Source: Bigelowiella natans CCMP2755
Taxonomy: Eukaryota; Cercozoa; Chlorarachniophyceae
DNA: 35,000 bases
Assembly (NCBI GenBank): GCA_000320545.1
Contig: ADNK01002550.1
Span: 1-35,000 of the forward strand
Direction: 5' to 3'
Made by a program: the position numbers and the translations under genes. The notes beneath the pieces are model-generated. The model was given only the letters and a program-made list of their open reading frames with translations, was not told the DNA's origin and did not search any database. This document shows positions 12,877-24,179 of this stretch, piece by piece (the stretch's first letter is position 1; the number at the start of each line of letters is the position of its first letter).

Positions 12877-13627
12877 ATTCATAGCGGCGGCAATGGATAT
12901 GGTGGATCGAGTGGAGGACTTCGATTTATATGATAGATGGGGTTGTGCCTCCCACAATGCCCTCCCCTGAATTCGCTATTTTCGGGTTTCATTAGATCAG
13001 TTTCCATGATTTTAAATTTTTTCTGCCTTAATACTGAAAGACAATGAATATGGTCAATCCTGGCATTTTTGCGCTGTTTAGGGAGTATATCGTCTTTGCG
13101 GATGGAAGTGATACGGTTTGCCATAAACATTCTAAGTGCTATTGACAGGTGTCATACCACCCACAATCACATTTTTGCATGGACCGATAAATTCGTGTGA
13201 AGAAATGACAACTCTCGCCGACATAATGCATAGAATACCGTGAATCTGCTGCGTGTTTTTGCGAGAGAGCAGTGGTTAGATGCAGATAGGAAAATCGTGT
13301 TTTTCGTTTCAGATTGCGCGTGGCCAAGAATGACATCGGCCTGCTGTACGACGGTGCGGGGAAAAGATCGCTATCAGCATGGGGTAAGCTTGGGTTGATG
13401 TTAGGAGATAAACACCGTGATTTCCGTCAAGCTAATTCTGGCTTTATCAACAACAATGCAACTGCGCCTACACCTTGGGACTATTGCAAGACCTCAGCAG
13501 CTTTGTCACTACTTCTCAGGGGTTTTTCGCAAGACGCTCGATTACGACTTTAACGTCATTCGAGGAAGCATTGTGGCATTGAAGCGAGTAGCTATATTGA
13601 TACTAAATGATGTTCGGGCAAACGTAA

Positions 13628-13666
<39 letters not shown>

Positions 13667-15245
13667 GTGTGTGTGTATGTATATTTCCACGAGGATGTTA
13701 TAAATATGAACGCTTTTGTTTGGTTGTACTTAGGCATGTCACTTAGCTTCTCTGGAAGAAACCGACCGTGTACTCGGTCTATATCTTTATACAATCATTC
13801 ACGGCGTCAAGTCGAAAACCGAAGAAAAAAAAGGTTTTTTCTGCGCTAAGTTTCGTCCAATAGTTTTCCTGGAATTTTGTAGAGCTGCATGTGTGTAAAT
13901 GCAAGTTGCCATAAGTCCATTGCCTTCGCGCATTACCTCGATACGAATGTTATATGCTCCTCGTGTTTAGAGCTATCAGAAACATATGTTTCATTCATGG
14001 AAATGACTCTTTCCGAGACGCTCAATGTGGTGCTGCGACCCGTTCGCCAGACAGATCTCTTCGATCTGCACGTGAACGTAAGTTTTTTAAATCAAGTATT
14101 GTTGCTGTTGTAGTAGATAAAACCATTCACAAAGCGGCAATAACTATGGGATTGGCACTCGTCATTATATTGCCATGTATGCTTTCTCCCTATTGTACTT
14201 ATCGGATATAAGACGAGTTTTTAATGAGCATTCTTTAGCAAACGATAAACAGATTCGTAAAGTGTCGCATCCATTAACATAATTTCTTTGTTTTTTAAAC
14301 AAAGAATGGCGATTTTTCGGACTATCACATATTTGCGTGCGTTGACGATTTAATGAAGACTACCGCGGTAGCTGACATTTTGCGTCGATTGTCTCCATCT
14401 GAGAACGGTGAATGCAAGCATAGCAGCACCGACACTCAGCATTATACTGGTTTTCGATATATGAATCATAAATCAAGAGATCTGCTCGAGCGAATACAAT
14501 CGTATCAAATTGTATTTAGCCGCATAAAGGACTTCATAGATAAAGGTAGTGCGCCGCGTACCCTATTTGTATTTGTGGTTGAATATACAATATATATATA
14601 TATATATATTTGTGTTAAATATTCCATTCGTTTGCGTAGGAAAGGAAATCGAATCAAACACAATAACGGAGCGTCGTCAGAAGTTATCAGGCTGCCTCTC
14701 TCCTGAAGGACCAATGCCCCGTCTGGTGCATGGAGTCCGAATTTCTCGGAACCACCAGCATGATCGATCAATGAACGATGAGAAACTACATCACGAGACC
14801 GCTTTCAATGCTGCGGTGCGGGGTGCCGTAGAGGCTTTGACCTTGCTATTTCCAAAGTGAGATCGATTTGGAAGTTGGAGAAGGCATGTAGTAGGGCTTA
14901 TCTGCCTTTGTTTAGAATGGCTGATTAGGCAATGCAATTTATCACTTAGCCTGTATATTTATGTTGCGTGGATAATTCCTTGGTGCCATGGTGTGTAGAG
15001 AAAATGAGGCCAGAATAGCAGCGAGCCTATACCGCGCTATGCATCGGATAAAAAGGACATCCTCGCTCACCTGCCTTCTTCGCTTGTCGGAAAAACTACA
15101 GGTCGGACGGAATGGCCAATCTGACATTCCGACTAATTTTATTGCCACAATTCTACACGCTTTAAGTTTAATGCAGATAATTTTTCCTTCAACTAGCTTC
15201 TGACTAGAAAATAGTCAGATAGATGTATATTTGCTACATATATAT

Positions 15246-15276
<31 letters not shown>

Positions 15277-18200
15277 CAAATATATTTATATCGCTTTCCA
15301 GGGCAGAAGTGTAATTTCGGGCCCTCGGCACTGCAACTCGTACGAGTATATGTATAATATGTATACAACAGTACAATTATCGATCCTATTTATACTCTTC
15401 CTTTGAGGTGTCATGGTTTTTTATGCTTTCTTTGCCGCACTAACTATTAGAACATCGTAAAATAGAATATATATGCTATATATTATATTGGAATTTAAGT
15501 TTAAAGTTCTTGTAGGAAAAGGGAGAATAGTCATTGTTTTTTCTCCAAATGGTAACATATTTGATGCTTACGTTTTCATTTTTATGATATATGCTGTTCA
15601 GAGAGGCCCTTAACATCCTTCCTATCGATCAAACTACTGAGATAAATCGGCAAATTGAGCAGCAACAGCGAAAGCGAGCGAGGTGCGAGAAGCTACGACA
15701 CTAATAGATTGTCATTGATATATAACAAGATCTACATGCAACATGCCGTACAGCAAGATAAGAATCGTTACCAAACACTTTCTCCTATCGCGCCTGCTAA
15801 TGCGCCATCTTAGCTAGCAAGGAGATGATTGACGAATAAATGAAAAAAAAACGATACAAGTATTTCTTGCGTGGTGGGTCACAGAAAACGTTTGTTTCGG
15901 AAGTAATGATGATGCGTTGAACGGAAGAACGACTTCTCTTGATGGAAAGCCTCGTTTATACACTCAGCACCAATCATGCCAACTGCAATTTGCACAACTC
16001 TGATCGTTCCTCAAAACCATTTCGATGCGCAAAAGAAAAAAAACTTTCTTCTCACCGTAATTATCGCAATTGAATAGAAAGGAACCATCCCTTTATGGAG
16101 AAGCGTCTACGGAGGCGGCTGCAAGACGCCATCATCCTCACACTGATTTCAAAGGGCAATGGGGCGCAGAGGCTACTAGAAAGCATGGATTTCTTGTGAC
16201 GTTTACCGGAATTCCAGTTTATATAAAGCTGCTCGACGTCAAAAAGCTGATGGGGGACAACCGCAGCTCTCTATTGATTCATCAGCGTTTATGCTCAACG
16301 TCGCCCATGATTGTGCATATGTTCGGGGTTGGGAAGAGCGAGCAATATGGGTAATTTAGCGTGTTAGTTATTCTCTCTAGGGCCCCAAATCTATTCATGC
16401 TTATGGGGAAAATTGATTGATACATTTTCGCACGCGTTCGTGCATATTAGCGATGTGAATAAGTCGGTTTCCGTGCGAACTCAAGCAGCCTGTATCATCT
16501 CATTTGATGGATGATTTCCCACATATTAGGTGGTACATAGCGCAGGAGCGGATCGACAGCTCTCTTGATCGTCTTATCAGCTCTGCATCTCCCCTCCCAC
16601 TAAAAAATAGGGTTCAAATCGCAATACAGGTACTAATGGAAGGAGTTATAAACAGCTCGCTGGATCATGCAATAGTCGTTCATGCGCTTAGCAAGGAATA
16701 TGCTGTAGTAGAAATAGGAATGCTGCGCGTGTTGGTCGGTTTTGGTTGTGTGTTTATGATATACTTATTCACATTGTCAGTTGTCAACGATTCGTTATTT
16801 TTGGATATTAGATCGCTCGTGCAGTTAAGGAGGTTCATGCTGCAGGCATTGCACATTGCAAACTTCGTCCAGAGTCTATTCTTATCACCAGCAATTTCCA
16901 GGTTTTCTGATGCCGCTTTCACCTCGCAAATCAATTCCGCAAAGGCATAAGAAGAGGCAGAAGTTCGCTTCACATTTTTAATATGAGCTATAATCATTTT
17001 CGTCTAACCTGTTTGTCGATTACGCGGCAGTCTCGACGATTTTTCATCTTCACGAGTGTGGTGTTGGTCTTAACCTAGGTGAAGCTCGCAGACTTCAACC
17101 ATTCTCGAGACTTTACAGGCATCACCTCGATATTAAGCCGTAGACCATCTAACGCAGGGAAGAGGAACTCAAATCATAGGACACATGAGGACTGTAGTAG
17201 CAGTGCAAGCGCTGATTTTTTGACTCAAAAACAAGAAAACAAGATCTCAAAAATGCCTCCATCTTGCAACGATACAGCTGGCCACGAGAATAGTTACAGC
17301 AAATCAGCATCATTGTTCTTAGCCCCTGAGGTAGCATTGAGCGGAGTATTCGTAAAGCCCTAGAATCTGCAGAATCAATCCATTTTGTATCGTTACGTTC
17401 GAATATTGGAGTAGACAGTCGAAACTCAAATTGGAACACGCGTAAACACAGGATTGCGTCCAGATGAAAGCCAAGAACATTCTAGTGTTGCGTGATGTCT
17501 ATTCTCTGGGTGTCACTCTCGCAGTGCTCTTCTCCACACGATATTTGGGAGGTTAGAGGAATCTCAATGGCCATTCAATTTCGAGAGTTATGTTATCAAA
17601 TTTTATCTAGGTACACCAGGCAGATACACATATTCATCGAGTCTACAGAAGCGTTTCATGGCAATATCGAGCGCGTTGCGCACTGGACACAGCGTGGATT
17701 ACAAATGCACCGCGCTGGATCTAGACTCTATTTTACAGTGGCGGGAAATGAAAGAGGTAGACGCATTAAAATATATTAGTCTGCTAGCATTAGACAACTC
17801 TACATCCCTTCGACCATAGCACAGTGTTCTTCAAGTGGCCTAACACACCACTTTTAGCCAAAGGAATACCGGTTTTAATGGCTTCTTTGTATTACATGTC
17901 ATTGTTTCTTCAAGTGGGTCGAATGGTTGTAATATCAGATTCCTCAGGTTCTTTCTAAATTCGTTCGGTTTCTTCCCTCCCAGCGGGAGAGTCTCGATTC
18001 GATGCTGAAAGGGCTGTCAAATCTTCAGAAAAGCTTGGTTGTAGTAGACAGCAAAGGTCGCCATGTTTGCAACAATTCTGCTTTTAAAACTGGGTAAAGT
18101 TAATAGATATTCAATAGGTGTCAATCAAGTAGACACGAGGTTGGACGCAACGGTTTTGAACCAAATAGAGGACTCTCTGGATGTATGAAATATATGTTTA

Positions 18201-21200
18201 ATTCAATATACGTATCTTTATACAATACACAAGCGTAGATCGAAGAAGTTAAACAATCTAGTTAAATCTAGTGTTATTCAATTTGGTTGCAGCGACAGGA
18301 CGAAACGGTGCTACAGAATGTTTCCAATGCGGCATCTTTACCATCAAATGTACCGCAACAAAAGCTGACCACCTTCAAAATTCCCCTATTTGGCCTGTCT
18401 GTGTGCTGTAGTGTATACCGGTCTACAAAGGAAAGGTTTGGGCTTTCGAAGACTTTGTGAAGCCAGTTCTCCTTTGATTCTTGTCCATTTACACCGCAGC
18501 GCGTGGCAGAAGGAAGTGCAGATTCTTCAATGTCTCAAGAGAAATAAACATGTTGTGGATATTATTGGCTGCGGGTAGCATATGAATAAAGGATGTGCAT
18601 GTTTATTGTAAGTACATCGATTATGATTACGCTGGTAATAACATCTAGCTTACAGTTCTTCTTGTATTGGTTCTAATTCAGATACATTCGTAAGAGAGGG
18701 TGGATTATATGCTCGGAACTGATAGAAACATCCCTTCCAGCGGTACAGGAAAGAGTGTTTGAGCACTAATACTTACTGTATAGCCATGTAGAGTAAGATG
18801 TGCGGTTATTCGAAACCAATCAGGTATTAAAGACGAACCCTCGCAAAGATATTTTATTTACAATAGCAAAAGGTGGCGTCGAGGGTTGTAATAACGACTC
18901 AAAGAATAATGAAAAAGGGAACGAAAGTGAAGATAAAGTGATACAAGGAGATGGGAAAAGAATGCGATTTCGTAGCAGAGAGGAGGAGGATAGATACGCG
19001 AATACTTATGGCACTTGTTCTTAGCTGTGGGTAAATTATAGTTGTTACATATGTACACGCATAGATTTAAAATTGCTTAGGTGTCGCTTCTGCCATCGGC
19101 GAGCTCCACGCAAATAACTTCGCACTTGGTATCATACCCTAAAACCTTATACGTATACATGCTCTACGCAATGGTTCGATTTTAAACATTTGAGGAGTTC
19201 ATTGACGATGGTTCTTTAGGAGCCTTTTCGTTATCATCATTTTATGTCTCTCAAGGCATGGTGCCCAAAGTCAAAGATTGCTCGAATATGGTGAAGCGTA
19301 AGACCCCCGTTTGTTGGGAATTCGCATAGATAGAGCCAAAGCGGTTTTTTTTCGTCCGTTGAATATTATCATTAAATGGAAGACTCACTATTGACAAAAT
19401 TGCCGCTATTTTTTGCACATCACATTTCTCTAAGTGTATTGGTGCTTCGTTCCAGGTATGCCTCTCTCGCCGCCTCTCGGTTTTCAACTTTCTTGATAAC
19501 CAAGGTTGGTCACCATCGCCGGATTACAACGAAGCTTTGCGATTTTGATTATGCAAGAAATCTCATTGATTCCTTTTCTTTCATGTTTGCGGACAAATTA
19601 TACACAAAACACTTGGAATTCGATAAAATTTAGATGAAGAAGCGGGCCAGAGTGCAACATTGATGAGCACTGAATCTGACTCCAAGCTTGATAAGAAAAA
19701 AATGGATATCCATTTCCTCCCATATTTGCCTCCGGAGGCGTATCTCCAGTACAACAGAAGATTTTTCGATTCAGTTATGTGATATGACTTTAGTGAGTGT
19801 TAGAAATTTAACTAGAGGACCTTGCGTTTAGACGAAAAACGTTTAACTTTCTGCATCGTTGATGATCGTAAGAAGCACATTCCTTAAATGCTAATGTAGA
19901 TGTATTTGTGTTGTAATTTCAGGAGAAGTTTATTAAGTCTGATATTTTTGGCCTCGGGGTACTTCCAAGTGCATTACGTCGCTACCTGTTTTTGCATGTG
20001 CTTATATGTGTGAATGTGGATGTATATGAGATTGCATTTAATTGTATTTTAAGGATATGCAACATGTTGACAAAGTCTATCACCTTCAAGTTATTTTGAA
20101 CTTACTGGATGTCTCCATAGGTTACCTTGCTGTTTACATTTTCTTCTTGCTCGAAGAATTCTCAGCGCGAGCATGTACTTTGAAATTGCAATCTTAGCCA
20201 TGGACTCGAACAAACATATTTAGTAAATTTACATAACGCAGAAAGCAGTCGATCTCTCGAGTTTCTTACCAGCAGTAGAGGCATCGAAGAGGGGAGGTTT
20301 CCAAGCCATTCGAAAGGTTTACTCCGAGAAAATGATGAAGATTTCAGGAGGCTCTATGGCATCGTCGGTAGCTCATCATATTGAAATTATCGATATTCTA
20401 AGTTATATTCATATTAGCTGTTTGTTTGTAATTTGGTTTTATATGTGGGAATGTGCAAGTATGGTGCCTTACGATGCGAGATTTGTGATGTCATCCTTCA
20501 TCTTATACTTGCACATACGATCGATACCATTTTTTGGTTTTAGGCATTTGATGCTCCAAAGATGAAAGGGCTGAACACCTTACCATGGGGTAACTAAGGA
20601 TGGCATGAATAAGATTGATAGATAGTTTATACAGTCAGAAAAGCATAAATTTATCCAGGACAACATTATGCTTTCTAGGCATGGGATCTCTTCTAACGCA
20701 TATACTTAGCCTTCAGTGGACAAAACGGCCAAAGATCAAAAGTATTTTAGACACAATAGAGTTTCTTTCTTATGAGTCGCCAATTGCCCGGGCATACAAA
20801 GTCAAAAAAGGCCGTGACGAGCACATATCGTATGCTGAATATGGAAAGAACGCTGCAACTCCTCAGAAAAAGTCGTATTCCACGTACATGCCGAGTCGTC
20901 ATCTGAAGGTCCATGCTTCCATATTGCAGGCGGAAACATATAATAAGGTAACTAAACTGTCGTTAACTGTGTGATTTACAGTTTTATGGGAGGTGGCGTA
21001 TTGCTACTACAGTGTAACAAACTGATTAATCCTAAAAGCGAAGACAGAGACTTGTAATCAATTATATTTCTAAGAGGAAGCAGTTTACGCATTACCCTCC
21101 TTCGAGAGCTCTTCTCACTACACTGTGAAAACAAAATTGCATTTCTGTTCAGTGTTTGTTTATTATTCAACAAGCAGGTTGCCGAGCCTCACAAAGCTTT

Positions 21201-21396
21201 GGCGAAATTTCATTCAATAGAGTCAAAAGATGAAGTGATCAACCAGGAAGCATCGCAGCCAGAACCAACTCTGTCGATTGGAAAAACTGATAGTGATGAG
21301 AATGTAAAGAGTGGCCTTTCTAACAAAAGTAGACATGACGACGATGAAGTCACATTGCTCTTTCCACTGCGAAGATGCTACAAAGTAGTGTTTTAA
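12877..21396 (+). CDS. Large multi-exon gene encoding two tandem protein-kinase-like domains, both without the catalytic Asp
   Basis: Exons with matching phases: 13041-13135, 13313-13383, 13971-14077, 14305-14545, 14640-14856, 14999-15101; then 15602/15604-15682, 16078-16350, 16530-16629, 16830-16901, 17079-17330, 17464-17551, 17611-17834; then 17984-18056, 18118-18182, 18293-about 18435, about 18464-18574, 18682-18742, 18824-18872, 19081-19128, 19220-about 19300, 19505-?, 19634-19773, 19923-19968, 20242-20363, 20544-20589, 20679-20947, 21178-21396 (TAA). An exon at 12877-12941 (AAAMDMVDRVEDFDLYDRW) probably belongs here too. The first about 300 residues are unrecognised (FREYIVFADGSDTVCHKHSK, RPVRQTDLFDLHVN) and may be a separate gene. 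Next come kinase fold A, a linker predicted partly helical (RLDATVLNQIEDSLDRQDE), kinase fold B, and a Ser/Lys/Glu-rich tail. Uncertain points: the 5' end, the link 15101 to 15602, the in-frame TAG at 17817 (see findings), the small intron near 18436, and the join 19505 to 19634. It could be two adjacent genes, but the linker exons keep one continuous phase-compatible chain. Confidence 0.72.
16078..17834 (+). other. Kinase fold A (pseudokinase) within the tandem gene
   Basis: Order of motifs: VYIKLLDVKKL (strand 3, the VAIK Lys kept), a helix-C-like stretch, hinge YIAQERIDSSLDRLI, catalytic loop HAAGIAHCKLRPESILI, VKLADFNHSRDF (DFG is DFN at 17091-17099), FLAPEV, DVYSLGVTLAVLF and YISLLALDNSTSLRP. 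In HCKLRPES the catalytic Asp of HRDLKPEN is Lys (codon 16860-16862) and the Asn is Ser. About 74 codons, rich in Ser, Asn and Lys, separate DFN from APE, much longer than the usual activation segment. The Asp of DFN is still present, so nucleotide binding is possible but phosphotransfer is unlikely. The exact splice between 16629 and 16830 is uncertain by a few residues. Confidence 0.8.
18293..20947 (+). other. Kinase fold B (more degenerate pseudokinase) within the tandem gene
   Basis: Starts with IPLFGLSVCCSVYRST, a degenerate glycine loop followed by VYxxT. The strand-3 Lys is not evident (PLILVHLHRS). Helix C is EVQILQCLKRNKHVVDIIGCG, followed by YIRKRGWIICSELIE (hinge) and RKDILFTIAKG/VASAIGELH (helix E). 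The catalytic loop FALGAFSLSSFYV aligns position for position with IVHRDLKPENILL: the Asp is Ala (19222-19224) and the Asn is Ser. Then KLCDFDYAR (DFG is DFD), YLPPEAYL (APE-like), KSDIFGLGV and LSLQWTKRPKIKSILDTIEFL (the C-terminal Arg-Pro motif). It keeps the fold signature but almost no catalytic residues. It resembles fold A in layout, not closely in sequence. Confidence 0.74.
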
Positions 21397-21594
21397 CTGA
21401 TTATGTCAAAATGCACATGTGCCATGCAGAGCGTGACTAACAAAAATAGTAGTGATTTGAGTAAGTTGCTGAGTTGTTATCAATATACACACAGGTACCA
21501 ACGCGTAGAACTTCCTTACCTGGCAAAGCTATTTCTGAGCACACCGGGATGCAGTTTTTCAATTTACGTCAGTCATTGTAATAACCACAGCTAG
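21397..21594. other. Short spacer after the tandem pseudokinase gene
   Basis: AT-rich spacer directly after the TAA at 21394-21396. No gene seen; it grades into the palindrome-rich tract that starts near 21595. Confidence 0.4.
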
Positions 21595-22700
21595 CTAGCT
21601 AGTGAATGTGGCATGGAGGTTTCAACGTTGTTTAGCTAGTGAGAATCATGCAAATACAGATGAGATGCTCCCGTTTAGTTCACATTGCCTAGATTGGACA
21701 CTGAGCTGTCATGTGACATGCATTGCATTTTGCTGTGTTGCAACATACATGGACGGGATCATGTGCAAGAGGGGGGGGTCATTAACAAACCTGATACACT
21801 TACGGTTCTACATGGATGTTGTCCAGTTCGTGAAAGCGATTTTTGCTGCAGAATCTCATGCTAGTACACATGGGGAGCAAGACCAAAAGCCCAAAAGCAC
21901 GTGCGCAGCTGCAGCTCTGCGATCTGCGTGCTGGCCAAAATCACAAACATCACAATAAATGCAAGCACTTTGCACGTGGATCACACCGACGAACCAAGTC
22001 AGCAATTTCCAGAAAGAGTCCGTGCGTCCTGCAGCTTTGATGATTGGACCAGCTAGCCAGGCCATGATGGCCAACTAGCCAACTAGCCTAGCAGCCAATT
22101 GCACGCGGAAGCGCACATGTGCAGCTCACACATGATCACTGCGTTCATTGGTTTCCATCGCTCATTGGACACCATGTGGACAGTGGCAGTGAGGTGCGGT
22201 CAACAACAAGCAACAACTAGCAGGTTCACGGGTTTCCGTCTTTCCGCCACTCACTGAACAACACGGAGACAGCAGCGTGCAACAGACAGCAGACACTGAC
22301 TTTTTTGCATGATGAACTTGTGACACGCTCAGTGATCATTTTTCAATGTGAACTTTGGCTCTTTGCAAGCTCCTTGCATGGCACGCTAGCACGCAAGCAC
22401 GGCGGTGCAAGCTCGCTTTGGCGCCACACAACACGAAACGCAACGTCAAGATTTGTTGGCTCAACAAACGCACAGCACAGCAACGCAACAGATGCCGAAT
22501 CCTGCATTCAAATCCAACTGTGCACTCAACACACTGTTTCTCTCACTAGTCATCCTCATGCATTGATGAACGGTTGGTCAATAAATCATACCACTTTCAT
22601 CGAAAAGTTCTTTACATTTTGTTGCAGCCTCTGCCCCACCGCATGTACCACCCGTTGCACACATGTTGCGGGATGTACATGTGATTGGCCAATTACCCTA
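21595..22700. repeat. CTAG/CATG/TGCA-rich palindromic tract 1
   Basis: Spacer upstream of the lipase gene. It starts with AGCTAGCTAGCTAG and is crowded with CATG, TGCA, GCTAGC, GTGCA and CAACA words. Open frames here (for example 22305-22712) are rich in Cys, His, Thr and Met, as expected if CATG, TGCA and CACA words are read as codons, and show no conserved motif. I treat it as non-coding. The last 190 bases before the lipase ATG are ordinary pyrimidine-rich leader. Confidence 0.6.
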
Positions 22701-22892
22701 ACTTTAACCTAGAAATATTTGACAGGATAACAGCAACTCGGTTTCTGGGATGTTGTAAATGTTATTAGATTTCCATTTTCTTCTTCGGATACCTTAGTAG
22801 TTTCTTGCTTGTACTTTGTGCCAAAATTGGACTGTCGGGAGATACTCCTTTCCTCCCCCTCCGACCCCCTTCTTTTGGCTGTCTAAACCTGA

Positions 22893-24014
22893 ATGAAACT
22901 CACCATTGAAGCTGTGGCCAAAGTAGTGGCTGCAACTGCTTTGGCTGGGATTGCTAAATGGAAATTAGGGCCTTTGACCGAGGCGAAGCATTCACTCCCT
23001 GCCCAAGCTCCTAGGAGGGAAGATCGGCAGCGGAGCATGTTACATCATTGGGCCCTTCAAAAACAAAGCAGTTTCGTTAACGCAGAAGGGTTGCTCATTC
23101 ACACGAAATCGTTCTTTCCACCAACGGGGTGCGGAGTGAGAGGTATCGCGTTCTTAGTGCACGGGTACATGGAGCACGCTGGTCGTTACGCGCATGTTGT
23201 CGAAGCTCTCCGGAAGGAGTTGGGGCTGATAGTACACACACTCGATCTTCAGGGGCACGGGAGAAGCGAGGGGGATCGTGTGCATGTTCGAAAATTTGAC
23301 TGCTACGTTGACGATCTGCTTCAATTCGCGCGTTCTCGCCAACTGCCCCCCGACCCGACGATGAAGCGGTTTCTAATCGCCCACAGCATGGGGGGGCTTA
23401 TAGCGACGGGAGCTGTCACGCGAGCTCCAAAGCTTTTCGACGGCTTAGTTCTTAGCGGAGCCTGGTTGGACTTAGATGACAAAACGAAGAGAGAGCGGCC
23501 CTTCTCCTTCCCCCTCCTCCGCGTAATAAGTAGGGTGTTTCCGAAATTAGTGATCTCCCCAGGGTTACCTTCTGAGTACATAAGTTCCGACCCCGCTATC
23601 GTAAGGCACTTTTTGAATGATCCCCTCGTTTCGTCAAATGTAGGCGTACGCGCGAGACTCATCGTTACCGTCGCAGACTTCCAGGATAGGCTGAGAGCCC
23701 AGAAATATAGCAAGATACAGATTCCCCTGCTGATTCTTCATGGGGAAGCTGATAAGATGACTAATCCTAAGGGATCGAGGGACTTGTGGACGATGTGCCC
23801 TAGCAGCGACAAAACATTGCAAATTCTCGAAGGCCATCAACACGAGGTATTATTTTTCTTCAGAATTACGTCGTTCTTTTCTCCATGGTTGCTCGTTTAC
23901 AAAGCCAAATACGTGCTCTTTTAGGTCTTCAATGAGCCATTTGGAGCGAGTAGTTCTGATGGCCAGAATCGTTCGATAGAGATAATGAACAAATGGATAA
24001 GATCTCGGTTGTGA
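22893..24014 (+). CDS. Monoglyceride lipase-like alpha/beta hydrolase, two exons
   Basis: Serine hydrolase of the monoacylglycerol lipase group (Hydrolase_4 type), expected to cleave fatty acids from monoacylglycerols or lysolipids. Exon 1 is 22893-23846 (318 codons); intron 23847-23924 (78 bases, GT-AG, phase 0); exon 2 is 23925-24014, giving 347 residues, normal for the family with a short extension. Residues 1-25 form a hydrophobic, possibly membrane-associating N-terminus. Oxyanion-loop HG is at 90-91. The nucleophile Ser165 sits in AHSMGG, with Ala where GHSMGG is usual. GHGRSEGDR is at 121-129, the acid Asp287 in LLILHGEADK, and the base His317 in GHQHEVFNEP. That last motif is completed only by splicing (FNEP starts exon 2), which confirms the intron; without splicing the frame ends in an unrelated hydrophobic tail. 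All catalytic residues are present. It has no functional link to its neighbours that I can see. Confidence 0.95.
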
Positions 24015-24179
24015 TGGCGCTTGAAATGCAACCGCCGTGCTAGCGTGGTGAGCTTCGTCCACCTCTGAGATGGGTCTAGGCTTGCAGCAAAACAACAGAA
24101 ACTGTTCCATTTGTGCTTCTAGATTTTATTTTTCTTGATTATGTTAGTCCTAAGGAATTAGGATTCTTATTTGCAGATT

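Larger units (their letters stand above)
1..15280. repeat. Microsatellite-dense compartment
   Basis: Long pure tracts: (TA)n near 211-234, 1132-1161, 1912-1940, 3164-3192, 4328-4356, 4881-4908, 5443-5464, 8118-8150, 9434-9475, 11650-11686, 13631-13659, 14590-14609, 15251-15271; (TG)n near 3481-3508, 5752-5769, 6522-6550, 7556-7573; (CA)n near 7069-7101, 7682-7707; (GA)n near 5099-5132, 6796-6822; (CT)n near 7139-7164; C or G runs near 1369-1385, 3230-3242, 7175-7188, 9288-9299. Most lie in introns of the genes annotated here. From 15.3 to 33.0 kb such tracts are essentially absent; one more (TA)n is at about 33091-33118. Confidence 0.9.

Noticed and set aside
17817-17819. Reassignment of TAG to a sense codon
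   Set aside because: TAG serves as the proposed terminal stop in the PKA-like gene (28959-28961), so a general code change is not supported.
22305-22712. 135-codon open frame in tract 1
   Set aside because: Composition (Cys, His, Thr) follows from the CATG/TGCA/CACA word bias; no motif and no splice pattern.
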